Assembly: GCF_019320115.1 (NCBI RefSeq)
Contig: NC_089581.1
Location: 95,678,269-95,742,268, forward strand
Source of the DNA: Miscanthus floridulus
Lineage: Eukaryota > Streptophyta > Magnoliopsida > Poales > Poaceae
Length of the DNA: 64,000 nt
Direction: 5' to 3'
Shown: piece by piece, positions 34,101-41,405 of the stretch
Numbering within the stretch: position 1 is the first letter of the stretch
Layout of the letters: every line of letters starts with the position of its first letter
Position numbers and translations under genes: made by a program
The notes under the pieces: generated by a model
Database searches by the model: none
What the model saw: only the letters and a program-made list of their open reading frames with translations
What the model was told of the DNA's origin: nothing

Positions 34101-35840
34101 TCTAGGATTACCACAAGTTCATTACATTATATAAAGACTGATGACACAAATGTCGTTTCTGGGCACATCCAGTAAACAAAACGTATGCAGGTCTGAAGCA
34201 AAGTGAACTTGAAAAATACTATTTACAAAAGATCAAATTAATGGTTGCTGATGACTAGTAAAACAGAAATGGATGGATTCCTCACTTTCAGTAAAAGTAT
34301 GCTAACCTAGAACTAGAAGTTTTATCAGGCAAAAGCTGATCAGTCACAAAGAATTTTGAGACCCTATCACTAGGGAAACCCAAAAAAAAACAAAATACAT
34401 CATGAATTTTTTTACAGTAGAGAGGGCATACTCTGTACTAAAGGTTCCTGACTCCCTCAGTCTCTCCTGCTCACGTTGCATATCATCAACCCGACGACGA
34501 CTCTTGTATTCAAGATAAAAGTTCCACAGGACTTGAATGTCATTCTGTCGGTCTATCAAAGCCCCGTCCTTTTTAGCAAGTTTTTGCTGTGGAATGCCAT
34601 GATTAGAACATGGGAAACTTAGAAATAATTCACTGAGAAGAAGAAGACTGAGCAGAAACAAAAGTAACAAGTATGTCTAGTCATGTTTACAGTGAAAGAA
34701 AGCATACCTTAATTACAGATGCCAAACCTGTCTTGAACTGAAGAACCCCTCTACCTTCACTGCTGGGATCCAGATTCTGGGCCATCGTGTACGCTTGTTC
34801 ACAAACTGTGGTGCAAGCCGAAAAGGAGTGACTTAAAAGAACACCAAAGTGCCAGCTTTAATAAAGTAAACTGATTCCCTATATCAAAATCCCTGGAAAG
34901 GAACAATTTGTTTGTCTCTTCTGATCTAATGGCCTGCTGTGTTTTCCCATCGCACAAACCCAACCGAACCACGAGCCAGAAACACCCTAAACCTTAGGTA
35001 TTGTGAGTACGTGCACTCATACATAGCATTAGGAAATAGCACCTGAACACCCCCCCCCCCTCTGCCACGCCGTTTGATCACTCTTAGTCACCACGCCAAG
35101 CCCTCCTTGCTTGAAATCAAAACCAGCCAACCATACCTTGCTCGGCGACAACATTAAAACCTCAGTAAAAGGGCGTACCCAGAGAGCTCCCGCTCTGTGC
35201 GGGGTCTGGGGAAGGGTGTTAGTGGCAAGCCTTACCCTCGCCTGTGCAATGCGAGGAGACCGCGACTCGAACCCGGGACCTTCCAGTCACAGGCGGTAAG
35301 ACTCTACCACTTGCAAGCTACAACCCAGCACTACACCTGGCCACAAATTACCAACACTGAGAACCTCCCCTTTACTCAGTGGCACGCACTGCAGGTAGTA
35401 ATGGGCAATCACAGCAGGACAACAGGAAAGGCAGTGTTGCAGGACTTGATAATCCCCCGAATCAAGGACTCCAAAACCCCCATCCAGAGCTACCCCAAAC
35501 AAATCAGCTGCCAGCTCCATCCATGAACTGCACTCCTGTTAACTAGGCGAACACACACAAACAGGTAAAGATATGTGGGAGGAAGGGGCTCACGGATCCG
35601 GGCGACGTTGGGGTCCTCGTCCTCGATGTCGTCGGCGGCCTGCAGGATCTGCTCTATGTTGGTGGTCCGACCCAGCGAGGCCGGCACGGCGTCGGCGAGC
35701 CTCTGCCCTCCCACGGCGGCCGGGGCTCCCCCCAAGCGGAGGTGGTCCCGGTCCCGCTTGAGCGCGGCCCGCACGAGGCGCTCCCAGTTGTCCGCCGCCC
35801 GCTCGGGGCCCCCGCCCCTCCGGCGCCTGGACGACGACAT
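3982..35840 (-). CDS. CALS10: Callose synthase 10-type (1,3)-beta-glucan synthase, 51 exons
   Basis: The product transfers glucose from UDP-glucose to growing (1,3)-beta-glucan (callose) at the plasma membrane. The Arabidopsis member of this clade (GSL8/CalS10) acts at cell plates and plasmodesmata. The spliced frame is 5,745 nt (1,914 aa). It begins [10 protein letters not shown] with a Ser/Arg/Gly-rich head, then [13 protein letters not shown] and [19 protein letters not shown] (the Vta1-like N-terminus). FKS1-type conserved blocks follow ([17 protein letters not shown], residues about 360-376), then a first membrane cluster (about 485-770). A large cytosolic glucan-synthase region comes next (about 1015-1500: [14 protein letters not shown]-type loops, [20 protein letters not shown]), and a second membrane cluster (about 1480-1890) ends [11 protein letters not shown]. 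The start is supported by an in-frame TGA ten codons upstream and a GCGGCG context. The clade was chosen from recalled family sequence, not a search. Exon coordinates are in the four block entries. Confidence 0.96.
8398..8468. repeat. C21 run followed by (AT)22 microsatellite, intron 40
   Basis: A homopolymer of 21 C (8398-8418), a short GCCCGA spacer and an AT dinucleotide repeat (8425-8468) lie side by side in intron 40. Reading frames across it give only Pro and Tyr-Ile repeats and are not coding. Such tracts are likely to vary in length between individuals. Confidence 0.95.
10391..10678. mobile_element. MITE with GGTTTGGTTT-type termini, intron 36
   Basis: The left end GGGCTGGTTTGGTTTGAGGC is roughly complementary to the right end, which reads GGGGCATAAACCAAACATGCC at 10658-10678. 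The body is 288 bp and non-coding. No clean target duplication is visible, so the superfamily (hAT or PIF/Harbinger) is left open. It sits beside the Copia insertion. Confidence 0.55.
10717..10948 (-). repeat. 3' LTR of the intronic Copia element
   Basis: This is the 232-bp downstream LTR in the minus direction. On the plus strand it starts TGAGAGCGAATAG and ends CCTATTCTAACA. A G-rich polypurine-like CTGCAGGGGCG precedes it on the minus strand (about 10949-10959). Confidence 0.93.
10985..12625 (-). pseudogene. Copia reverse transcriptase and RNase H remnant
   Basis: The RT starts in the conserved [19 protein letters not shown] block. It continues through [21 protein letters not shown] and [11 protein letters not shown] to the catalytic YVDDIVL (about 11880-11900). 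One stop lies at 12098-12100. A frame change occurs near 11630, before [14 protein letters not shown]. RNase H motifs [19 protein letters not shown] and [11 protein letters not shown] are readable at about 11270-11445, followed by YADIFTKGL near the end. The catalytic motifs survive but the frame is broken. Confidence 0.85.
13090..14540 (-). pseudogene. Copia gag and protease remnant
   Basis: On the minus strand the gag frame reads [15 protein letters not shown] (near 14420) through [27 protein letters not shown] (about 14020-14100), the UBN2 gag signature. At least one stop is in frame near 14215, and a frame change occurs before the protease. The protease active-site motif [13 protein letters not shown] is at about 13375-13415 (Asp-Thr-Gly near 13395-13403). 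It is followed by the [15 protein letters not shown] region and ends at [11 protein letters not shown] near 13090. The usual next segment (the zinc-binding HRRLGH motif and integrase core) is missing. Confidence 0.8.
14925..15156 (-). repeat. 5' LTR of the intronic Copia element
   Basis: This is the 232-bp upstream LTR in the minus direction, directly followed on that strand by the TGGTATCAG primer-binding site. Differences from the other LTR are scattered single bases. Confidence 0.93.
15488..15520. repeat. G-rich tract beside the exon 36 donor
   Basis: Runs of 7, 6 and 5 G on the plus strand lie 7-39 bases inside intron 36. The pre-mRNA here is therefore strongly C-rich just after the 5' splice site. 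No element ends were recognised. Confidence 0.8.
16174..17057. mobile_element. PIF/Harbinger-type TIR element, intron 34
   Basis: The left end TAGCATCTCCACCAG and the right end CTACTGGAGATGCTC are inverted repeats. They are flanked by TTA on both sides (16171-16173 and 17058-17060), the target duplication typical of PIF/Harbinger. The 884-bp interior is GC-rich and carries open frames on both strands with no recognisable protein, so it may hold captured host sequence or simply be compositionally open. Confidence 0.7.
17171..17274. repeat. 52-bp tandem duplication, intron 34
   Basis: Two essentially identical copies (17171-17222 and 17223-17274) each start AAACCCCAGAAAATAATTAT and end ATCATCTACCAACCC or similar. 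They lie directly before a run of 24 G. Confidence 0.92.
17289..17420 (-). mobile_element. G24 run and 5'-truncated SINE, intron 34
   Basis: A run of 24 G (17289-17312) is followed by a minus-strand SINE remnant. Read on the minus strand it has CGCGGGTTCAAAGC (B-box-like), CCTTCCCCAGACCCC and a terminal GGGTATGCC, which match the arrangement of the fuller SINE at 35171-35340. The A-box half is missing. Confidence 0.6.
18375..18949. mobile_element. hAT-like TIR element, intron 31
   Basis: The ends CAATGTTCTTAAGGCGGTAAGGC (left) and its imperfect complement TGCCTTAAGAACACTG (right) bound 575 bp of sequence. The CAATG/CACTG end type resembles the two better-defined hAT-type elements in introns 9 and 10. 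The flanks share ATGCTT but give no clean 8-bp duplication, so the family is inferred. No protein is encoded. Confidence 0.55.
19170..19465. repeat. 148-bp tandem direct duplication, intron 31
   Basis: Copies at 19170-19317 and 19318-19465 abut and are nearly identical; I see one difference (ATTCC against ATCCC). The unit begins CCCAACTTCTAGCTAGATC and ends GATGCAGAAAGC. It contains no exon, and the near-identity implies a recent event. Confidence 0.95.
21421..21548. mobile_element. Tourist-like MITE, intron 23
   Basis: The 128-bp element has inverted ends (GGTTAATCCCCAATC on the left, GATTGGGGATTAACC on the right) and TAA duplicated on both sides (21418-21420 and 21549-21551). This fits a PIF/Harbinger-type MITE. 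Confidence 0.8.
21607..21877. mobile_element. Tourist-like MITE (GGGCCTGTTTGG), intron 23
   Basis: The 271-bp element begins GGGCCTGTTTGGTAGAGCTCC and ends with its near-perfect complement, flanked by TTA on both sides (21604-21606 and 21878-21880). It lies 58 bases from another MITE, between exons 23 and 24. Confidence 0.82.
24964..25107. mobile_element. Stowaway MITE, intron 12
   Basis: It starts CTCCCTCCGTTCCAAATTATA after a TA and ends with the complementary GACTTATAAGTTGAAACAGAGG followed by TA. This is the hallmark of Stowaway (Tc1/Mariner-type) MITEs of grasses. The length is about 144 bp. Confidence 0.85.
25470..25756 (+). mobile_element. Helitron-like fragment, intron 10
   Basis: The left side has TATCTATATACCTAATAGG followed by CTAATATTAAAAGGAG, resembling 5' ends of short grass Helitrons. 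The right side has a GCAACGCATGGGCATGG stem-like block ending in CTAGT. Both ends match the style of the copies at 1660-2324. No coding content; moderate support only. Confidence 0.45.
26224..27203. mobile_element. hAT-type element with nested SINE, intron 10
   Basis: The ends CAATGTTTTCATGTCG and CGACTTGAAAACATTG are inverted repeats. They are flanked by a perfect 8-bp duplication, ATGAAATG (26216-26223 and 27204-27211), as expected for hAT. Subterminal blocks repeat GATTAATCGCGATTA/ACTAATC motifs at both ends. The length is 980 bp. Without the SINE and its duplication it is about 780 bp, the same as its sister at 28497-29278. No intact transposase is present. Confidence 0.88.
26432..26613 (+). 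mobile_element. Au-like tRNA-derived SINE nested in the hAT element
   Basis: It begins GGGGAGCCTTGGCGCAGTGG (A-box region) and has GGTCACGGGTTCAAGTCC (B-box) about 45 bases later. It ends GGGGCTGCCCCC plus a short T run. An imperfect duplication of about 15 bp (TCAACGGGCCTATAT at 26413-26427, TCAACCGGGCCTATAT at 26614-26629) brackets it. The box structure is RNA polymerase III-type, but this is a SINE and not a tRNA gene. Confidence 0.88.
28497..29278. mobile_element. hAT-type element, intron 9
   Basis: The ends CAATGTTATCAGGACG and CGTCCTGATAACATTG are perfect 16-bp inverted repeats. The flanks carry a perfect 8-bp duplication, GTAGTTCT (28489-28496 and 29279-29286). Subterminal GATTAATCG/GTCCTGGACG repeats occur at both ends. 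The 782-bp element contains a GC-rich leader and a short plus-strand Ala/Ser/Pro-rich frame (to about 29169), possibly the remains of a transposase N-terminus, with no catalytic domain. Confidence 0.9.
29419..29440. repeat. C22 homopolymer, intron 9
   Basis: A run of 22 C is followed by ACACACAC. The surrounding 29280-30100 holds no element I can identify; short reading frames there lack recognisable motifs. Confidence 0.95.
30106..30410 (+). repeat. Possible solo LTR, intron 9
   Basis: The segment starts TGTCAG and ends CCTAACA, with a TATAAATGAGAGG promoter-like block near 30285 and a C-rich following stretch, as in short Copia LTRs. No 5-bp target duplication is seen, and no internal region accompanies it. 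The assignment is tentative. Confidence 0.3.
30793..35840 (-). other. Callose synthase exons 1-9 and introns
   Basis: Exons in transcription order (high-low): 35840-35594, 34805-34708, 34586-34432, 33522-33399, 33230-33117, 32647-32528, 31869-31780, 31106-31009, 30910-30793. They encode residues 1-388, the soluble N-terminal region. It includes the Vta1-like start, [14 protein letters not shown] (exon 4), MPYNIVPLD (exon 5), [13 protein letters not shown] (exon 6) and [18 protein letters not shown] (exon 9). All introns are GT-AG. Exon 1 is very GC-rich and the later exons are not, which is typical of grass genes. Intron 1 carries a SINE (35171-35340) and a C-run (35049-35058). Introns 3, 6, 7 and 8 are AT-rich with no recognisable element, apart from a CACCC-repeat near 30971-31003 just inside intron 8. 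Confidence 0.93.
35171..35340 (-). mobile_element. tRNA-derived SINE, intron 1
   Basis: On the minus strand it has an A-box-like AAGTGGTAGAGTCTTA, a B-box GGTCCCGGGTTCGAGTC, then CCTTCCCCAGACCCC and a terminal GGGTACGCCC followed by TTTT. This is the layout of a grass SINE related to, but diverged from, the copy at 26432. It is not a functional tRNA because the cloverleaf cannot be closed. Confidence 0.75.
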
Positions 35841-36150
35841 CGCCGCGCCCTCGCGGCGAGCCCTAGGTCAGTAACCAGTGGAGGCGAGCCGCGTGATCTG
35901 ACTGCGTGCGAGTCTGAGGATGCCAAGCAGTAGTGGAAGGAAGGCGTTTTGGGGGTAAGCCGGACGGAGGCGGATTCAAAAGCGCCTCGAGGGAAGGTGA
36001 TTCGCGGAGGGAGGGGGAAATGGTTGCAGCTCTCCTGTGTGGCTGCGTCTACTCGCTCGATCTCACTGCCGCCGCCGCAGCGCGTGGTTTTTGGTGATGG
36101 AGGTGGGGTCCAGTCCGCGCACGCGGTAACGTAACATGATCTGCCCGCGG
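35841..36150 (-). promoter_or_regulatory. Callose synthase 5' leader and proximal promoter
   Basis: The region upstream of the ATG is GC-rich (as is exon 1) and drops to AT-rich sequence beyond about 36200. An in-frame TGA ten codons before the ATG closes the frame upstream. No convincing TATA box is visible, which would fit a broadly expressed gene. The transcription start is not resolvable from sequence alone. Confidence 0.5.
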
Positions 36151-36224
36151 GCGACGCGGCGGTGACCGACTGGACTGACTGCCATGTGGGACTTTAGAGT
36201 TTAGATGACGCGTGAGAAACTGGT

Positions 36225-36520
36225 GCTTAAGTTTACAGCCCTATCATATCGGATGTTTAGACGCACATAGAGTATTAAATATAGACTAAAAAATAATTAA
36301 TTATATAGATTACGACTAATTTATGAGATGATTTTTTTAAGTCTAATTAGTCCATGATTTGATAATACGGTGCTACATTAAACATGCGTTAATGATGGAT
36401 TAATTAGGTTTAATAAATTCGTCTCACGGATTACTGCGAATTTCTATAATTTATTTTATTATTATTATCCGAACACTTTCATATGACACCTTGATATGAC
36501 ATTCGATATAACGTCCCTAC
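36225..36520. repeat. Decayed MITE in the distal promoter
   Basis: ATCGGATGTTTAGACGCAC and AGTATTAAATATAGACT lie on the left. GATGGATTAATTAGGTTTAAT and ATCCGAACACTTTCATATGAC lie on the right. These are landmarks of the same grass MITE superfamily as 37194-37525. The termini are worn, and no target duplication is clear. It sits about 400 bases upstream of the callose synthase ATG. Confidence 0.55.
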
Positions 36521-36702
36521 ACTTTACGCCATGAATTTAAACATCAACTTACTTGCCCGCTGAGCAACTCGTCTAAATGCCTTCATAAAACCCATTCCAG
36601 AGATTATATGGCAAAAAAAATAGTCCAACAATCTTTATGCCTCCGTATTCTATTTTTTCCTACCGGGTAACTCAGCGTTGTCCTCCGAGAATATGTCCCT
36701 AA

Positions 36703-36981
36703 GGCTATCTCTAACAACACCATTTAAAATACAAAATCCATTCGTACTTTGGGTAGCGCTACAGGTAAAAGGTTCAATACATATTCGGCATCTTCTTCAA
36801 CAAGAAGACTCAAAAGAGAATATTTTCTACAAATAGGCTTCTAGGAGAGAGCATACCCATATTTGGATTGTGTCTTTCGGGCAACCTAAAATAGATCTTC
36901 CATATAGATACTCTGTTAGAGTCTGATTTTGGGTTTCTCACTACCTATTTTGGATTTAGGTCTTCTTATTGGAGACAATCT
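36703..36981. mobile_element. Small TIR element (GGCTATCTCTAAC type)
   Basis: The left end GGCTATCTCTAACAAC and the right end TATTGGAGACAATCT are inverted versions of one another. The 279-bp body is non-coding. The target duplication is ambiguous. It adjoins the left end of the LINE. Confidence 0.55.
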
Positions 36982-36984
36982 AAC

Positions 36985-37193
36985 AAGCGCTCGATCCCAA
37001 ATCTCCTGTTACCGAGTAAATTAGCTCCCTTACACAAGTGACCAGAATATGTCTCTTCGGTGTAAGGCCGCCTTGTGACACCTTTGGAATCCATGGTCTA
37101 ATCATCATGGTCCCATCACCCACCCCCATATCAAAGCTCTGCTTAAATGTTTTTATTCCACTTACTATAAGGACCTTCCTTCACACAGAGTAA
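36985..37193 (-). pseudogene. L1-type LINE, C-terminal piece
   Basis: The minus-strand translation reads VGDGTMM and PWIPKV around 37085-37130, the motif region following RT in plant L1 ORF2. It continues, across the MITE, the LINE piece at 37526-37771. Confidence 0.6.
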
Positions 37194-37525
37194 GGGGGTG
37201 TTTGATCCGGCTAATAAAATTTAGGAGATATGTCGGAAGGATGTTGTATGGGGTGTTCGGATACTAATAAAAAAATAAATTACATAATCCGTCAGTACTC
37301 CACAAGACGAATTTTTTAAGCCTAATTAATCCGTCATTAGCACATGTTTACTGTAGCAAAACATTGTCAAATCATGGCCTAATTAGGCTCAAAAGATTCG
37401 TTTTGCAAATTAGTCGCAAACTATGTAATTAGTTTTGTAATTAGTCTATATTTAATACTCTATACATGTGTCAAATATCTGATGGGACAACAACTAAAAT
37501 TTAGGAGGGCAACCAAACACCCCTT
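37194..37525. mobile_element. MITE inserted in the LINE
   Basis: It starts GGGGGTGTTTGATCCGGC and ends GCAACCAAACACCCC, an inverted pair. The interior has the family landmarks CCTAATTAATCCGTCATTAG and ACATGTTTACTGTAGCA. The LINE reading resumes on both sides. The length is about 332 bp; the target duplication is unclear. Confidence 0.72.
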
Positions 37526-37771
37526 GAGTCACCGTTGTTGAAACATTTTGCACGGAGCACCTGAGCACGCAATGACTCCGGTGCAGCCAGTAGTCTCCAA
37601 GTGTGTCTAGCAAGCATTGCTACGTCAAAAAGGTGTAAATCATGAAAGCCCACGCCTCCCTCTTCCTTATGGTTACATAAAGTATCACAAGATAACCAAT
37701 GCATTTTCTTTTCTTTATCTTGTTGTGACCACCAATAACAACACATCATAGTATTGATTTCATCATATAAG
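37526..37771 (-). pseudogene. L1-type LINE, post-RT piece
   Basis: The open minus frame reads CCYWWSQQDKEKKMHWLS, then GGVGFHDLHLFDVAMLARHT and LRAQVLRAKCF. This is the conserved segment after RT in plant L1 ORF2. It joins directly to the LINE piece at 54504-55800 once the Gypsy insertion is removed. Confidence 0.85.
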
Positions 37772-37776
37772 GATTT

Positions 37777-38608
37777 TGATGTAGATTAGGCCCGATCTTC
37801 CAAAAGGTATGATAGCGTCGACTGGTAGAGACTCGACGTTCATGATCTAGGCTTTGAACCAAGACTGATTCGGACCCCTGCAACCGTTACACTACTGCTC
37901 CGTTGGTTATCAACCACGCGAACGGGATTAACCTCGCCGAGAAGGCTTTCCTGCAAGCGAATCAAGAACACAAGCAAGAACGGGATGAACGCAATCTGAA
38001 ATTATAAATAAATATGAGGCTTATGATAACAAGAAGGAGTTCAAGTCTTTATTTGAAAGGACTAATCGTCACAGACGAACAAGATCAAGAACTGGGGCCC
38101 TGGTTCACAGCAAGCAGCCTTGGCGACACAGTTGCAGCAAAACGATGTCTATTTCACGAGGAAATCAAGAACTAAATAAAACACAAACTATAAGGAGAGC
38201 GATGGCTGCTATTTATAGAGTCTTGGGCGTCACCCCCTAGACGCGCCCCCTAATGGACCCAAACATGATACATGGTCCAACGGATCAAAAGACGGTGTCG
38301 TAGCACCCTGGCAGATTCTGGACGCTGACTTGTTTCGACGATTTCCGTTGATTCCAAAGGTATTTTGATGTAGACCACTTGGATTGACTTTCTTATCAAA
38401 TTATCTTTCCAACCATATGTGGATCATCAAAAACGGAGTCTGGATGCGTCCTGGGTGACCAATTTAAGGCAGACTGGTCCTAAAACCCGAGATGGGCTCC
38501 AACTTCAGTTCGACTGGGCCTCCACCATGAGAAAGATGAATTGGATGCCCATGCTGGTCCTCCTCCTCTTCTTGGCTTGTATGCGATGAAAAAGTGATGT
38601 CCTCGTCA
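37777..38608 (-). repeat. 3' LTR of the gag-protease Gypsy element
   Basis: The 832-bp LTR is downstream in the element's direction. On the minus strand it is preceded by a purine-rich AAAAAAGGAAGGATGATGAGG tract (about 38615-38637) that can serve as polypurine tract. Confidence 0.92.
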
Positions 38609-38746
38609 TCTGATGTCCTCATCATCCTTCCTTTTTTGAATTGAAGTCGTCCTCAACTGAAGTAGATCGTCTCCTCCATTAGATGACAGCAACGATGGCT
38701 CCGGAAGAAGACATTTATCTTGACGCCCAATCCTTCGCAAAGGCGG

Positions 38747-40557
38747 CTACCATGGTGGCTTCCCTACTAAAAATTCATCCTCCTGCAAAAGGTTAGTACC
38801 AATAAGAGGCATATCACTTGAAGCAGGACCAAGTGGACATATAGATGATGTACAAGTTAAAGCATAACAAGGTTCATCATGATCAGCAAGAACAGATTTA
38901 AGAGCAAATAAAACTTCTTTCGTGTTACTTGATGGTTTATTTGTTGGTTTGCTAAAGTCTTTATCATGGCCTTTCTTTTTCTTTTCAGCAAGTTGCTTTT
39001 TATATTGCATAATTTCAGCAGGAGTTAAAGGAAGTAAAACAATGGTGTTTCTCTTAAATATAAAAGTATATCTATTTTGCCTATCATGACGTAGAACATT
39101 ATTATCATATTACCAAGGGCGGCCTAACAAAAGTGAACAAGCTTGCATAGGCATGACATCAAAATCAGCATAATCATGGTATGATCCGATAGAAAAATGC
39201 ACACGAGTAGATTGTGTTACCTTTGCCTTACCACTATTATTGAACCACTGAACATGCTGTGAATGTGAAAGAGCATATGTAGATAAACCAAGGGTCTTGA
39301 CAAGCTCAGAACTTACCAAGTTATTGCTGCTTCCTCCATCAATTATAGCATGAACACGAAAATTATTGACAATGAGGAACATTTGAAATAAATTTTGGCG
39401 TTGTAGCTTGTCTACTGGCTCAACTTGTGTACTCAAAACACACTGAACAAGGATTGATTTATAGTTTACAGTGCATGTCACACTATCAATTACCTCATCG
39501 GGATCTTCAGCACTATCCACAAATTTATCTGTATAAAGATCAGTTGCAAGTGCAAATTCATTCTCTTCATCACTAGCACTAGCATACCCACTATCATTAG
39601 TAGCAATATATGCGCATTTGCTAGGGCATTCTTTAGCAATATATCCCATGCCCTTGCAGCGATGACAAACAATTTTAGAAGAGCTACTAGAGGAAGGTGT
39701 AGCAGATCCACTAGAAGAATATGTGATAGAAGAACTCTTCTTTACAGGCGCTGGTAGTGTCTGCACATTAGAAAATTTACTCACCTCGGTTGGACGTGAA
39801 GAAGTGGACGGAGTCATGGAACACCTAGGTTGTTGTCCCTGTACTTCCCTTTCAACTTTAAGAGCATAATGATATAATTGGAAAAATCTAGTTTATTCTT
39901 TATAGTCAAGAACATCCTATATTTCACGACGCAAACCTTCAAAAAGTCTAGAACACTTATCCATTTTATCCTCTTGTATGTTACTACGTGCTAGACCAAT
40001 TAAAAGCTCCTGATAATATTCCTCAACAGTCTTACTATCTTGATTTAAACGTTGCAGTTTTAATCGTAGATCACGCTGATAGTATGGAGGAACAAATCTC
40101 GATTTTATTCGTCGTTTAAGTACAGTCCAGGTTTGAGGTATTTGAGCATTAGCATTAGCATTAACATTATTGCAAATATCATTCTACCAGAAAAGAGCAA
40201 AATTAGTAAACCACTAGTAGCAAGTCTAACTCTATATTCTTCAGGTACTTGATGGGAGCTAAATTTTTTATCTACAGCCATCTCCCAATCTAAATATGCT
40301 TCAGGATTAGCAGAACCAGAAAAAAGATGTATCTTAAACTTAGTTTTAGAAAAAGGATCATTATTACCTTGGTTATTACCTCTCATACTGCATCGGTTAA
40401 AGTTCAACCGATTACGGTTACGTGCATCCTCAGCACGTCGTTGAGCTTTGGCTTCATCCTCCGCGTCGTCATCCTCCTCCTCAGAGAGATCATCATCATC
40501 ATCTTCAGGACGTGGTCTAGGATGTCGTTGTTTAACATCTTCAATCCTCTTGGCCAA
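38747..40557 (-). pseudogene. Gypsy gag and protease remnant
   Basis: On the minus strand the frame begins MAKRIEDVKQRH with an acidic stretch. It then gives SGSANPEAYLDWEMAVDKKF, the Retrotrans_gag signature (about 40250-40320). A frame break occurs near 40150 and a CCHC knuckle (CHRCKGMGYIAKEC) follows at about 39640-39680. The protease has VHAIIDGGSSNNLVS (Asp-Gly-Gly instead of the usual Asp-Ser/Thr-Gly) near 39310-39355 and LLLGRPW at 39110-39130. A lysine-rich linker (38747-39010) follows, and then the LTR. No RT motif occurs anywhere in the element. Confidence 0.85.
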
Positions 40558-41405
40558 GTTGGTGATTTATTGAAGGATCTCATTGAACTTGTCATCAAGA
40601 ACGGCACGAAGCTCATTCTTAGAAACACAGTTATTGAAATCTGTAGGTGTGTCCCCATTTCCTTTGCCGCTGCCTTCCACTTTTCCTGATATGGTTAGTA
40701 GAAAGAAGAAGACAACACAAATAGTATTATCCTTACCAACTACTTAGGTTGTGGACAAGGAAAAACAAGGCACTTAACTCTCAAGCGTCTTACCACGGTC
40801 TTACAAGTGTTCTTACCAACGCAACAGGTGGTGCAATTGGTCGGTGACTGTGATACCATTGTAGCTTGAGTATAACAGTTGTAAGGCGAACCTGTACTTG
40901 GTTAGAAGAAAGTGGAGCTTAGACAGGCACAACATAGTAGCAAGGAATAGCAAAATTCATAACTGAATAACAAAGCTGAATAAGTATCTCAAGTACTTGT
41001 CTTAGTTGCTGGTCTACTCATGTTCTAAGTACCAGATATATTAAGTAATGTGAACAGTAGAAATATGATTAGGAATAAGACAAAAATCAGCACACGCAAA
41101 TACAGCTCAAATGACGTTCTCTATGTGCTCCTCTAGATATTGTTTCACTTCTGCCCCTCTCTTTTTTCTTTATTTTTGGGTTGTCGTTGTTTTTTGGGGA
41201 TTCTTTGACTTTTTCTTTTTATTTTTTTGATATTTTTTCTTCACTTAGGATCACAAAAGAAGTAACCATAGAAAATATGAGCTTAAACAAGTGAAAGGCA
41301 TGGCCTGTGAAAATTTCAGAAGATGTGCTCAAAATCGACAAAAAGCTTGTGACCATGAAAAGAGGATCTTGTGACTAGTTTTTTACCATAATAAAAATTT
41401 CTAAC
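40558..41405 (-). other. Gypsy leader, part beside the Copia insertion
   Basis: Non-coding, AT-rich sequence between gag and the Copia insertion point. Its continuation on the other side of the Copia is 53132-53657. A T-rich tract occurs near 41160-41240. No further feature is seen. Confidence 0.7.

Noticed and set aside
35575..35874. Long plus-strand frames over callose synthase exon 1
   Set aside because: They are antisense shadows of a GC-rich exon and show no family similarity.
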